From the NCBI GenBank assembly GCA_032718475.1, contig JAUCBJ010007676.1, positions 1 through 54,975 of the forward strand: 54,975 nt of DNA, read 5' to 3'. A program made the position numbers and the translations under genes. Source of the DNA: Nemertoderma westbladi (lineage: Eukaryota > Xenacoelomorpha > Nemertodermatida > Nemertodermatidae). Of this stretch, positions 35,013-46,983 are shown piece after piece; positions within the stretch are counted from its first letter, which is position 1; every line of letters begins with the position of its first letter. Under the pieces are notes generated by a model. That model ran no database searches. It was not told where the DNA came from and saw nothing but the letters and a program-made list of their open reading frames with translations.

Positions 35013-37216
35013 GTATCGTTCTAGAACTTATTATTTATTTCTACAGAATGAATAAGCACATAAATAATTTTATCGTTCTAGAACTGATTATTTATTTCTA
35101 CAGAATAAATAAGCACATAAATAATTGTATCGTTCTATAACTGATTATTTATTTCTACAGAATGAATAAGCACATAAATAATTGTATCGTTCTAGAACTG
35201 ATTATTTATTTCTACAGAATGAATAAGCACATAAATAATTGTATCGTTCTAGAACTGATTATTTATTTCTACAGAATGAATAAGCACATAAATAATTGTA
35301 TCGTTCTAGAACTGATTATTTATTTCTACAGAATGAATAAGCACATAAATAATTGTATCGTTCTAGAACTGATTATTTATTTCTACAGAATGAATAAGCA
35401 CATAAATAATTGTATCGTTCTAGAACTGATTATTTATTTCTACAGAATGAATAAGCACATAAATAATTGTATCGTTCTAGAACTTATTATTTATTTCTAC
35501 AGAATGAATAAGCACATAAATAATTGTATCGTTCTGTAACAGATTATTTATTTCTACAGAATGAATAAGCACATAAATAATTGTATCGTTCTAGAACTGA
35601 TTATTTATTTCTACAGAATGAATAAGCACATAAATAATTGTATCGTTCTATAACTTATTATTTATTTCTACAGAATGAATAAGCACATAAATAATTGTAT
35701 CATTCTAGAACTTATTATTTATTTATACAGAATGAATAAGCACATAAATAATTGTATCGTTCTATAACTGATTATTTATTTCTACAGAATGAATAAGCAC
35801 ATAAATAATTGTATCGTTCTAGAACTGATTATTTATTTCTACAGGATGAATAAGCACATAAATAATTGTATCGTTCTAAAACTGACTATTTATTTCTACA
35901 GAATGAATAAGCACATAAATAATTGTATCGTTCTAAAACTGATTATTTATTTCTACAGAATGAATAAGCACATAAATAATTGTATCGTTCTAAAACTGAT
36001 TATTTATTTCTACAGAATGAATAAGCACATAAATAATTGTATCGTTCTAAAACTGATTATTTATTTCTACAGAATGAATAAGCACATAAATAATTGTATC
36101 GTTCTAAAACTGATTATTTATTTCTACAGAATGAATAAGCACATAAATAATTGTAGCGTTCTTAAACTGATTATTTATTTCTACAGAATGAATAAGCACA
36201 TAAATAATTGTATCGTTCTAGAACTGATTATTTATTTCTACAGAATGAATAAGCACATAAATAATTGTATCGTTCTAGAACTGATTATTTATTTCTACAG
36301 AATGAATAAGCACATAAATAATTGTATCGTTCTATAACTGATTATTTATTTCTACAGAATGAATAAGCACATAAATAATTGTATCGTTCTAGAACTTATT
36401 ATTTATTTCTACACAGAATGAATAAGCACATAAATAATTGTATCGTTCTAGAACTGATTATTTATTTCTACAGAATGAATAAGCACATAAATAATTGTAT
36501 CGTTCTAGAACTGACTATTTATTTCTACAGAATGAATAAGCACATAAATAATTGTATCGCTCTATAACTGATTATTTATTTCTACAGAATGAATAAGCAC
36601 ATAAATAATTGTATCGTTCTAGAACTTATTATTTATTTCTACACAGAATGAATAAGCACATAAATAATTGTATCGCTCTATAACTGATTATTTATTTCTA
36701 CAGAATGAATAAGCACATAAATAATTGTATCGTTCTAGAACTGATTATTTATTTCTACAGAATGAATAAGCACATAAATAATTGTATCGTTCTAGAACAT
36801 ATTATTTATTTCTACAGAATGAATAAGCACATAAATAATTGTATCGTTCTAAAACTGATTATTTATTTCTACAGAATGAATAAGCACATAAATAATTGTA
36901 TCGTTCTAGAACTGATTATTTATTTCTACAGAATGAATAAGCACATACATAATTGTATCGTTCTAAAACTGATTATTTATTTCTACAGAATGAATAAACA
37001 CATAAATAATTGTATCGTTCTAGAACTGATTATTTATTTCTACAGAATGAATAAGCACATAAATAATTGTATCGTTCTAGAACTGATTATTTATTTCTAC
37101 AGAATGAATAAGCACATAAATAATTGTATCGTTCTAGAACTTATTATTTATTTCTACAGAATGAATAAGCACATAAATAATTGTATCGTTCTAGAACTGA
37201 TTATTTATTTCTACAG
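35013..37216 (+). repeat. 57-bp satellite array, about 38 units, each ending in a splice-acceptor-like motif
   Basis: The unit contains AATGAATAAGCACATAAATA, ATTGTATCGTTCTAGAAC and TGATTATTTATTTCTACAG. Units are nearly identical; a few are 59 bp (CTACACAG). Because 57 is divisible by 3, one frame stays open as a 19-residue repeat (MNKHINNCIVL...), which is not a gene. TTATTTATTTCTACAG resembles a 3' splice site, and the last unit abuts the candidate exon at 37217. Confidence 0.95.
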
Positions 37217-37441
37217 GATGAGGAGGGGAACTCATTGTTGGAGACAGAGATGATACATTTGGCCAGCGAATTACTTTACGGTAACCTTGACAACGTAGCC
37301 ACCAACTATCTGGAAGAAAATATAGACGTTACCATGGAGACAGAGAACACGATGAGTGGGTTCAGCGAGGGGGGGTTCTTCTATTCTGGGGAGGATGTTT
37401 CGGATGGACTCGGTGACGGGATATGGGAAACATTTAGTTAG
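37217..37441 (+). CDS. Candidate terminal coding exon after the satellite
   Basis: After TTTCTACAG, 74 codons are open in phase 0 and end at TAG 37439-37441. The peptide is acidic and not repetitive (EMIHLASELLYGNLDNVATN, then YLEENIDVTMETENTM, ending DGIWETFS). I recognise no family. Its composition is unlike both flanking arrays. Upstream exons would lie beyond the satellite, to the left of 35000, but I could not identify one. AATAAA occurs at about 38143. It may be the last exon of an unknown host gene, or simply an open stretch from which the satellite grew. Confidence 0.4.
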   Translation, partial: DEEGNSLLETEMIHLASELLYGNLDNVATNYLEENIDVTMETENTMSGFSEGGFFYSGEDVSDGLGDGIWETFS

Positions 37442-37458
37442 CTGGTGGAAAGGGTGAC

Positions 37459-37905
37459 ATCTGGGTTCGACTTTACCATTCAGTAGTCGTCTGGTACCAG
37501 CGCATCTGGGTTCGGCTTTACCATTCAGTAGTCGTCTGGTACCAGCGCATCTGGGTTCGGCTTTACCTTTCAGTAGTCGTCTGGTACCAGCGCATCTGGG
37601 TTCGGCTTTACCATTCAGTAGTCGTCTGGTACCAGCGCATCTGGGTTCGGCTTTACCATTCAGTAGTCGTCTGGTACCAGCGCATCTGGGTTCGGCTTTA
37701 CCATTCAGTAGTCGTCTGGTACCAGCGCATCTGGGTTCGGCTTTACCATTCAGTAGTCGTCTGGTACCAGCGCATCTGGGTTCGGCTTTACCATTCAGTA
37801 GTCGTCTGGTACCAGCGCATCTGGGTTCGGCTTTACCATTCAGTAGTCGTCTGGTACCAGCGCATCTGGGTTCGGCTTTACCATTCAGTAGTCGTACCAG
37901 CGCAG
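37459..37905. repeat. 45-bp minisatellite, about 10 copies
   Basis: Near-perfect units containing GGTTCGGCTTTACCATTCAG and TAGTCGTCTGGTACCAGCGC. It starts 18 bp after the stop of the candidate exon, so it would lie in that gene's 3' UTR. Confidence 0.95.
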
Positions 37906-38361
37906 TTTTGGGTCTTTATTTTCATTTTGCATATTGAATATGATAAACTTGTGCCAAACCTTGACTATAAATCTTTTGAGAAATATTTTTAATTTATTGG
38001 TTTCATAACTTTCTTATTTCACGCCCCATATTTTCACGTCTATTATATACTGATTTGTATTTAGCTGGTACAGCTGCGTACTTGTTACTAGGCGACAGTA
38101 ATTAATGCCAACAAAGATGTTTAGTTAATTATATAATTCTTAAATAAAGGATTTTTAGGAATACAGTTCAGTAGATCGGTATAAAATAATTTATAGTATA
38201 TCAATAATTTTAGATAATATATGTTTATTTAGCGTCAATATTTATTTTTTTATTTGTAAATAATTATATATTCTGTATATTTGACATTTTCTCTACTCTC
38301 TATTTACATGAATTAATAGTAAATGAATTATTATAATAATTATTTATATTATTCGGTTTAT
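37906..38361. other. AT-rich spacer
   Basis: No ORF or structured repeat. Contains AATAAA near 38143 that could serve the exon at 37217. Confidence 0.35.
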
Positions 38362-38998
38362 TTCGCCCATGGACCCTTCCTACGGCTTCTTCGTTCTTCC
38401 ATTGTCTCAAAACACTCAGGGTAGTCTACCCCTATTAGAACGCTGACTATCGGCATGTCTACTTTGTGGTGTTTGAGGTCTATTTCTCACAGGTGGTCGT
38501 ATTGTGTTGTTTGTTTCGCTTTTGGTTGGGCTCCACTGATCCCTATGTGATCCATTGTTGCCGTTTCATTGGCTAGAATACTGAAGTTGCCTTTCCCTTC
38601 TATTGCTGATATATTAACGTCAACCAATCGGGAGGAACTTTTTCTATTCTATTTCCTACTATTTCTAAATTCATTATAATTTATTTTCCCTGAAGTCGGA
38701 GTCTATCACTAATTTCTGTCGTGTCGATGACGCCCCCTCGAGTTAATAACGCGTAGGTTGTTATTCCTCGTTTATTTCTATCCGAAATTAATAATACTGG
38801 TACTATTTTTAAGTACACAGTTCGCTTGGTTACTGAAGTACATGTTTCCACTCGTTTCGTAATTGGTTCGCAATAAGTATCTCTGTTCTGTGGGTTTTGC
38901 CGTGATGGTCCGTCTTCCCTTTGCATCTCTCTACTCCAATAATCTCTCCTCTGTTCGTTAACGTAGTCCCGTCTATAGTCACATGAATAATCTCTCAT
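38362..38998 (-). pseudogene. Decayed BEL/Pao aspartic protease region
   Basis: On the minus strand, 38998-38681 reads TVYLKIVPVLLIS...ITTYALLTRGGVID...RLRLQGK, the BEL protease fold with its catalytic DSGS replaced by TRGG. After a frame change, 38620-38362 gives EIDLKHHKVDMPIVSVLIGV and DYPECFETMEERR, closely matching the BEL block around LIG-D-PE, and then PWAK and a stop. A further in-frame TGA lies just before EIDL. RT should follow to the left but AT-rich DNA begins instead, so the element is truncated or was gag-protease only. Confidence 0.7.
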
Positions 38999-38999
38999 A

Positions 39000-40970
39000 T
39001 AATCTGAATAATTACTATGTCTGCATTCTAATTGTGTTATTTCTCAAGTTGTTGTTCCCTTTCTCTCTACATCCTTTGGCTAAATGCCCATGCCGGAATA
39101 TATAATCCCAATCATCACTGGGTGAAAACTATTTCCAGGCTATACATTCTCTCAGCGTATGGCTGTCTGTCGTCGGGTGTCGATAGCATCTGACATGAAT
39201 TCGCTTTATTCGGAATGCGCTTGCGGGGTTTTATACTGTTTCTGTTCGCATCTCACTTGTACGACTACTAAAACTGTGGTAACTCTACACGTATTGCTAA
39301 TTCCCTATCTTTTTATTTCTCCTCCTTCTTTGCTTCCTTGGTCTTATTATCACTTGGTAATTATTCTTCTCCATATAGGCCTACACCATGTCCTGGAATA
39401 TAATGTCGTTATTCAGATTCAGGTACCTGCCCCCCCCCCCCCCCCAAAAAAAAAAATTTTTTTTTTCTACAAATCTTAATGAGATTGCATGAAATTTTAA
39501 ACAAAGATAGTTTCACCTCCTTCCTGGGTGAGCCAGAATTTTTATTTTTGCTTTCAATCTTTAGCTACAAGCGTTTAAAAAAGGTGTCTCCAGTTATACT
39601 CCAGTTATTCTTCAACCTTATAGTGATTTGTTGGTACCAATAGGATTCCAAATAGGTAATATAATCTGAATTTCGTTGAAAAATAGCTGAGATATGAACG
39701 TTCAAAGTGAACTCGAAAGGTTTCTTGTCGGGTAATTCCTGCCAGTGGGGCTACATGTTCGTTGATATTCAATGACTGTGGCTGTTTTTCCTGCCGTTGA
39801 TTGCTCTTTTCCAAAATTGGTATTTTCTGGTCCACTTTCCATTCTCCTATGGTTGGATATCTAATTGTGCCAGCTCCTGTTATATTCTGATTAATCTCTT
39901 GTCGTTTCGGAATTGGTGTGCTATGCTACTCATAACTGTTGCTGTATGTCTTTGTTCTTTTCTATGGCTGTAATCTATCCATTCTTCCTGTATCTGATTC
40001 CTATTATAAATCTGCTGTGGTTGCTGATGGGTTTGTTGGTTAATCCTATTTATTTCGAATAATTCTTCATTCTGTGACACTTCTAGGGCTCCCACTGGGT
40101 AGTTTCTTTCACTTGCCACTAAAAGGGCCTCTTGGTTCACCGCCGCTATATAAGGGCTTCTGGTTGTTGGTTATGTTGTTGCTCTCCGTGTGCCATGTTA
40201 TACTACGCTGCGTTATATTGGAGTGCTCTGCTCGAAAAAAAAAAAAAGACTTCTGTGTGTACAACCCGATTACACTCGATCTGGGGTGGTTCTCCCGTTG
40301 GATTCCCATAGAATGCTGGTGGCTCTATCGTCCACTGGAAACATAATTTTCGGCCTGATATGGTCCAACATCCTGGTTAGGTTGCCTTCCCATAGTTTGC
40401 CGCGAGTACTCTGGACGTGTTCCCATTTGTATACATGTATCAGCTTGTGCTGCAGCTGCCATCCAACTAATTATAGAATCATTTACTGTACGTGTACGTA
40501 CCGTTAGAGGGTTTGTTCTACAGTTGACATATGTCCCTCCTACTGTATTGGTGACAACCCTGCTATTGCGTGTACTTTAAATTTTTTGAGTATTCCTAAC
40601 TGTTTATATTATTATGTTCTTTAAAATAATTATTTTGGTGGAATATAATGTGGTCATTAATATTCGTCGCCTTTCCGGTATTGGTCGTTTTTCCAGTTAA
40701 TATGTCTCCACCTGTTAGGTAATTAACCCCAGGTAATAACTCACCGTCTCTTTATATGGGACTATTACCCGGTCTGGTTTATAATATTGGCGCCTCTCTA
40801 GATTTACTTATGATTTTTTTTTAATTTTGGTTGCTGCTAGGAGCGCCATATATTCTTCCCTACACGCTGGCTCTCCCTGTTTTATACATCCCGCATCTGT
40901 TCCTCTAATGCTATTAGTTCTTACCTCTTGACTTCTACTTCCTTACTTCATATTCCTGCTGTTCACGCTC
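39000..40970 (-). pseudogene. Probable decayed BEL Gag C-terminal region with low-complexity patches
   Basis: Minus-strand open pieces at 39835-39605 (MDQKIPILEKSNQRQEKQPQ...) and 40140-39880 (MNQEALLVASERNYPVGALE..., Gln/Asn/Glu-rich) lie between the protease remnant and the 21-bp array, in the position and style of a Gag linker. No zinc knuckle survives. A C16-A11-T10 homopolymer block sits at 39430-39466 and A13 at 40235. Confidence rests mostly on context. Confidence 0.35.
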
Positions 40971-40974
40971 ACGT

Positions 40975-43900
40975 TCACGTTTACGTTCACGCTCCTTCCA
41001 TTCACATTCACGTTCCTCCCATTCACATTCACGCTCCTCCCATTCACATTCACGCTCCTCCCATTCACATTCACGTTCCTCCCATTCACATTCACGTTCC
41101 TCCCATTCACATTCACGCTCCTCCCATTCACATTCACGCTCCTCCCATTCACATTCACGTTCCTCCCATTCACATTCACGCTCCTCCCATTCACATTCAC
41201 GCTCCTCCCAATCACGTTCACGCTCCTCCCATTCTCGTTCACGCTCCTCCCATTCACGTTCACGCTCCTCCCATTCACATTCACGCTCCTCCCATTCACG
41301 TTCACGTTCACCCCATTCACATTCACGCTCATCCCATTCACATTCACGTTCCTCCCATTCACATTCACGCTCCTCCCATTCACATTCACGCTCCTCCCAT
41401 TCACATTCACGTTCCTCCCATTCACATTCACGTTCCTCCCATTCACATTCACGTTCCTTCCATTCACGTTCACGCTCCTCCCATTCACATTCCTCCCATT
41501 CACGTTCACGCTCCTCCCATTCACATTCACGCTCCTCCCATTCACATTCACGTTCCTCCCATTCACGTTCACGCTCCTCCCATTCACATTCACGCTCCTC
41601 CCATTCACGTTCACGTTCCCCCCATTCACATTCACGCTCCTCCCATTCACATTCACGTTCCTCCCATTCACATTCACGCCCCTCCCATTCACATTCACGC
41701 TCCTTCCATTCACATTCACGCTCCTTCCATTCACATTCACGCTCCTCCCATTCACATTTACGTTCCTCCCATTCACGTTCACGTTCCTCCCATTCACATT
41801 CACGTTCCTCCCATTCACGTTCACGCTCCTCCCATTCACATTTACGCTCCTCCCATTCACATTCACGCTCCTCCCATTCACATTCGCGTTCCTCCCATTC
41901 ACATTTACGCTCCTCCCATTCACATTCACGCTCCTCCCATTCACATTCACGCTCCTCCCATTCACATTCACGCTCCACACATTCACATTCACGTTCCTCC
42001 CATTCACATTTACGCTCCTCCCATTCACATTCACGCTCCTCCCATTCACATTTACGCTCCTCCCATTCACATTCACGCTCCTCCCATTCACATTGACGCT
42101 CCTCCCATTCACATTCACGCTCCTCCCATTCACATTCGCGTTCCTCCCATTCACATTTACGCTCCTCCCATTCACATTCACGCTCCTCCCATTCACATTC
42201 ACGCTCCTCCCATTCACATTCACGCTCCTCACATTCACATTCACGTTCCTCCCATTCACATTGACGCTCCTCCCATTCACATTCACGCTCCTCCCATTCA
42301 CATTCGCGTTCCTCCCATTCACATTTACGCTCCTCCCATTCACATTCACGCTCCTCCCATTCACATTCACGCTCCTCCCATTCACATTCACGCTCCTCCC
42401 ATTCACATTCGCGTTCCTCCCATTCACATTCACGCTCCTCCCATTCACATTCACGTTCCTCCCATTCATGTTCGCGCTCCTCCCATTCACATTCACGCTC
42501 CTCCCATTCACATTGACGCTCCTCCCATTCACATTCACGTTCCTCCCATTCACGTTCACGCTCCTCCCATTCACATTTACGCTCCTCCCATTCACATTCA
42601 CGCTCATCCCATTCACATTCACGTTCCTCCCATTCACGTTCACGTTCCTCCCATTCACATTGACGCTCCTCCCATTCACATTCACGTTCCTCCCATTCAC
42701 GTTCACGCTCCTCCCATTCACATTCACGCTCCTCCCATTAACGTTCACGCTCCTCCTATTCACGTTCACGCTCCTCCCTTTCACGTTCACGCTCCTCCCA
42801 TTCACGTTCACGCTCCTCCCATTCACATTCACGTTCCTCCCATTCACATTCACGCTCCTCCCATTCACGTTCACGCTCCTCCCATTCACGTTCACGCTCC
42901 TCCCATTCACGTTCACGCTCCTCCCATTCACATTCACGCTCCTCCCATTCACGTTCACGCTCCTCCCATTCACGTTCACGCTCCTCCCATTCACATTCAC
43001 GCTCCTCCCATTCACATTCACGCTCCTCCCATTCACATTCACGTTCCTCCCATTCACATTCACGTTTCTCCCATTCACGTTCACGCTCCTCCCATTCACA
43101 TTTACGCTCCTCCCATTCACATTCACGCTCCTCCCATTCACATTCGCGTTCCTCCCATTCACATTCACGCTCCTCCCATTCACATTCACGCTCCTCCCAT
43201 TCACATTCACGTTCCTCCCATACACATTCACGTTCCTCCCATTCACATTCACGTTCCTCCCATCCACATTCACGTTCCTCCCATACACATTCACGCTCCT
43301 CTCATTCACATTCACGCTCCTCCCATACACATTCACGCTCCTCCCATCCACATTCACGTTCCTCCCATACACATTTACGCTCCTCCCATTCACATTCACG
43401 TTCCTCCCATTCACATTCACGCTCCTCCCATTCACAGTCACGCTCCTCCCATTCACATTCACGCTCCTCCCATTCACATTCGCGTTCCTCCCATTCACAT
43501 TCACGCTCCTCCCATTCACATTCACGTTCCTCCCATTCATGTTCGCGCTCCTCCCATTCACATTCACGCTCCTCCCATTCACATTGACGCTCCTCCCATT
43601 CACATTCACGTTCCTCCCATTCACGTTCACGCTCCTCCCATTCACATTTACGCTCCTCCCATTCACATTCACGCTCCTCCCATTCACATTCACGTTCCTC
43701 CCATTCACGTTCACGTTCCTCCCATTCACATTCACGTTCCTCCCATTCACGTTCACGCTCCTCCCATTCACGTTCACGCTCCTCCCATTCACATTCACGC
43801 TCCTCCCATTCACATTTACGTTCCTTCCATTCACATTCACGTTCCTCCCATACACATTCACGCTCCTCCCATTCACATTCACGCTCCTCCCATTCACATT

Positions 43901-45215
43901 CACGTTCCTCCCATACACATTCACGTTCCTCCCATTCACATTCACGTTCCTCCCATCCACATTCACGTTCCTCCCATACACATTCACGCTCCTCTCATTC
44001 ACATTCACGCTCCTCCCATACACATTCACGCTCCTCCCATTCACATTCACGCTCCTCCCATTCACATTCACGTTCCTTCCATTCACATTCACGCTCCTCC
44101 CATTCACGTTCACGCTCCTCCCATTCACATTCACGCTCCTCCCATTCACATTCACGCTCCTCCCATTCACATTCACGCTCCTCCCATTCACGTTCACGCT
44201 CCTCCCCTTCACATTCTCGTTCCTCCCATTCACATTCACGCTCCTCCCATTCACGTTCACGCTCCTCCTATTCACGTTCACGCTCCTCCCTTTCACGTTC
44301 ACGCTCCTCCCATTTACGTTTACGCTCCTCCCATTCACATTCACGCTCCTCCCATTCACGTTCACGCTCCTCCCATTCACGTTCACGCTCCTCCCATTCA
44401 CATTCACGCTCCTCCCATTCACGTTCACGCTCCTCCCATTCACGTTCACGCTCCTCCCATTCACATTCACGTTCCTCCCATTCACATTCACGCTCCTCCC
44501 ATTCACGTTCACGCTCCTCCCATTCACGTTCACGCTCCTCCCATTCACGTTCACGCTCCTCCCATTCACATTCACGCTCCTCCCATTCACGTTCACGCTC
44601 CACCCATTCACGTTCACGCTCCTCCCATTCACATTCACGTTCCTCCCATTCACATTCACGCTCCTCCCATTCACGTTCACGCTCCTCCCATTCACGTTCA
44701 CGCTCCTCCCATTCACATTCACGCTCCTCTCATTCACGTTCACGCTCCTCCCATTCACATTCACGTTCCTCCCATTCACATTCATGCTCCTCCCATTTAC
44801 GTTCACGCTCCTCCCATTCACGTTTACGCTCCCCCAATTCACGTTCACGCTCCTCCCATTCACGTTCACGCTCCTCCCATTCACATTCACGTTCCTCCCA
44901 TTCACATTCACGCTCCTCCCATTCACGTTCACGCTCCTCCCATTCACATTCACGTTCCTCCCATTCACATTTACGCTCTTCTCATTCACGTTCACGCTCC
45001 TTCCATTCACGTTCACGCTCCTCCCATTCACGTTCACGCTCCTCCCATTCACATTCACGCTCTTCCCATTCACATTCACGTTCCTCCCATTCACGTTCAC
45101 GTTCCTCCCATTCACATTCACGCTCCTCCCATTCACGTTCACGCTCCTCCCATTCACATTTACGCTCCTTCCATTCACGTTCACGCTCCTTCCATTCACG
45201 TTCACATTCCTCCCA
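40975..45215. repeat. 21-bp tandem array, about 200 units
   Basis: Unit ATTCACATTCACGCTCCTCC plus C, with variants at a few fixed sites (ACATT/ACGTT, CGCTCC/CGTTCC). Rare variants recur at distances of 693, 1,071 and 1,512 bp (33, 51 and 72 units), showing block duplications. Since 21 is divisible by 3, several frames on both strands stay open as 7-residue repeats (HIHAPPI, FTFTLLP, NVNGRSV, ECEWEER). None is supported as a gene. The array resumes at 53052 after the inserted LTR element. Confidence 0.95.
45211..45215. repeat. Target-site duplication of the gag-protease LTR element, left copy
   Basis: TCCCA before the 5' LTR is repeated at 53052-53056 after the 3' LTR, splitting one 21-bp unit. 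Confidence 0.8.
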
Positions 45216-45753
45216 TGTTAGCTTATCCAATTCCGCTAACACAAACCCATAGAGTGAGCCGATAAGCAATATTGGGGGCCACGAGGTTGGTTACCAAATC
45301 TCGTGTCACCCCAACAAAGTGGGAAGGAGAAACGCACAATAAGGTTCAGGGGCCAAACCCCTAACAGAGAGAGAACAGCAGGAGTGAAGGGAAACACTCC
45401 AAAGGGTGCCAACAGTGATATTAGCCAATGGGGGGACAGCATCGACTAGGTACTGTAACAAGGCCAAACCGTGCAATATATTACCGGTCGATGCAATCAG
45501 TTATTCAGTTTACTCAGTCAGCTCAGTAGGGTGGAACGGTGACTTCTATCACCGTCCGCTACCGCCATCACGTGTAATACTTCTGTACTTATCTACCGGT
45601 AACCAGTTATCCATGTCTGCTATATCAACTATATTATACCTTTCTACATATTACCGAACATCAGAACTCTAAACAAACCTTTTCATATACACGGCGGGGA
45701 CGCGTAGATAGAAAACCCAAACGGATAAACCGGGATCCGTATATCCTGTCACA
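45216..45753 (+). repeat. 5' LTR of the gag-protease element
   Basis: 538 bp, same length as the 3' LTR. It contains a 7-bp-stem hairpin ACGGTGA-CTTCTA-TCACCGT at 45536-45555. Confidence 0.9.
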
Positions 45754-45975
45754 GTGATAGAATCCTAGCAGCTACCCTCACAGTGATAGAATCCTAGCAG
45801 CTACCCTAACAGTGATAGAACTCCAGCTGCAACTGCCAACCACAGTGATAGAATCAAACTGCCCGAGCTGACTGCAACAGTGATAGAACTCCAGCTGCGA
45901 CTGCCAACCACAGTGATAGAACTAGATCCAACCAACTGGCCTGACAGACTGTGGCTGCCAGCCACCAAAGACAAG
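45754..45975 (+). repeat. Leader with six GTGATAGAA repeats
   Basis: GTGATAGAA occurs at 45754, 45783, 45812, 45844, 45880 and 45913, spaced 29-36 bp. The first copy starts at the base directly after the LTR, where a primer site is expected. The first two copies share AATCCTAGCAGCTACCCT after it. No coding sequence before the ATG at 45976. Confidence 0.75.
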
Positions 45976-46983
45976 ATGAGTAGAGGAGGAGAGACGACAT
46001 CGCCGCGGACCCCGGACGGAGACCTAACAATCCGTGAGGCCGCGACGAGACGATACGGACCCACGACACCGGTCGATGCTACGTCGACCAGGTCGACGCC
46101 GGTTGACGCCACGTCAATAACGAGGAACCCGGCGAACCAAGATGTGGGGGGTCATCTACGAGGAGAGAGTGAGTCGAGTAGAGGAGAGAGCAAGACGGGG
46201 GAGGAGGGAGACGAGTCGACACACGACGGCGGTCGACGTGCCGGTGTCGCCGGCCAGCGAGAGGCCGAAGGCGACGGACGGCCCACCGGAACGGCAACGG
46301 TGGAGCCGACGGTACGACGCCAAACCCAGAGGGAGAGAGGAGATGTCGACGACGAGGACGTCGGGGTCGTCCGGCTCCGACGAGCCTACGCCGCAACCCG
46401 GGAACAACTGAAGGAAGCTAGAGGAGGGGCTGATATAGACCAGGTGAAGTTGAGGAGACGACTAGGTGAGTCGAACAGATACTTTGATTACCTAGTGCGT
46501 TCTGGGCAGGGAGAACTGGCCGAGAAGAGAGCGAGAGGGGTTGCCTTTGAACTGTTTGGGCTATGGGAACGTAGGGGTATGGGGCCTGGTGTAGTGTACA
46601 TAGGGCCATACTTAGTCGATGCCAGGGAAGTTAAGTTAGTGGGTTGGGCGGGACAGCACGAGGGCGAATCCGAGGTTAGCTCCGAGGATTCGGTCTTGTC
46701 GGTCAGCGAGAACCCCGGAAAGCGGGGGAAAGTTAGTAGGACGGAGGGGCGGCGGGAGTCCGTCGCAACCGATAAGTCTGCTACATCCTCCGCAAAAGAA
46801 AGACGGGTGCGAGAGAGTGAACGCATGGTATATAAATTAAAAATGGAAGAATTAGAGTGGCGACTGAGGGGAAGGAAGGAACAAGAGAGTGAACGCGAAG
46901 AGCGTGAGGCAAGAGAACAGAGCGTGCGGTACACGTACAGTACGTACAGTAACCGTACGGGCGGGGTAGTAGTAGTATGTTAG
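45976..46983 (+). CDS. Gag N-terminal segment of the non-autonomous element
   Basis: Starts at the first ATG (MSRGGETTSPRTPDGD) after the leader repeats; an upstream GTG in the same frame is within a repeat and unlikely. 335 codons. The first 140 residues are disordered and Arg/Gly/Thr-rich. A compact part follows (RAYAATREQLKEARGGAD, RRRLGESNRYFDYLV, VVYIGPYLVDAREVKLVGW), then a charged coiled coil (EELEWRLRGRKEQESERE). It ends at TAG 46981-46983 in a GTA/GGGG-rich patch; the next ORF overlaps it by 7 bases in another frame, suggesting one original protein. Confidence 0.55.
   Translation: MSRGGETTSPRTPDGDLTIREAATRRYGPTTPVDATSTRSTPVDATSITRNPANQDVGGHLRGESESSRGESKTGEEGDESTHDGGRRAGVAGQREAEGDGRPTGTATVEPTVRRQTQRERGDVDDEDVGVVRLRRAYAATREQLKEARGGADIDQVKLRRRLGESNRYFDYLVRSGQGELAEKRARGVAFELFGLWERRGMGPGVVYIGPYLVDAREVKLVGWAGQHEGESEVSSEDSVLSVSENPGKRGKVSRTEGRRESVATDKSATSSAKERRVRESERMVYKLKMEELEWRLRGRKEQESEREEREAREQSVRYTYSTYSNRTGGVVVVC

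Noticed and set aside
35162-37253. Repeated 19-residue ORFs (MNKHINNCIVL...)
   Set aside because: Translation of the 57-bp satellite; open only because 57 is divisible by 3.
35013-37905. CRISPR-like array
   Set aside because: Tandem head-to-tail satellites with no unique spacers, in a eukaryotic context.
40928-45265. ORFs of 1,445 (plus), 1,420 (minus) and 1,042 (plus) codons over the 21-bp array
   Set aside because: Pure consequence of a 21-bp unit free of stops; the repeat is open in several frames on both strands and has no start context, domain or non-repetitive flank.
45880-45975. GTG-initiated extension of the non-autonomous Gag
   Set aside because: Runs through the leader repeats; the first ATG at 45976 is the better start.
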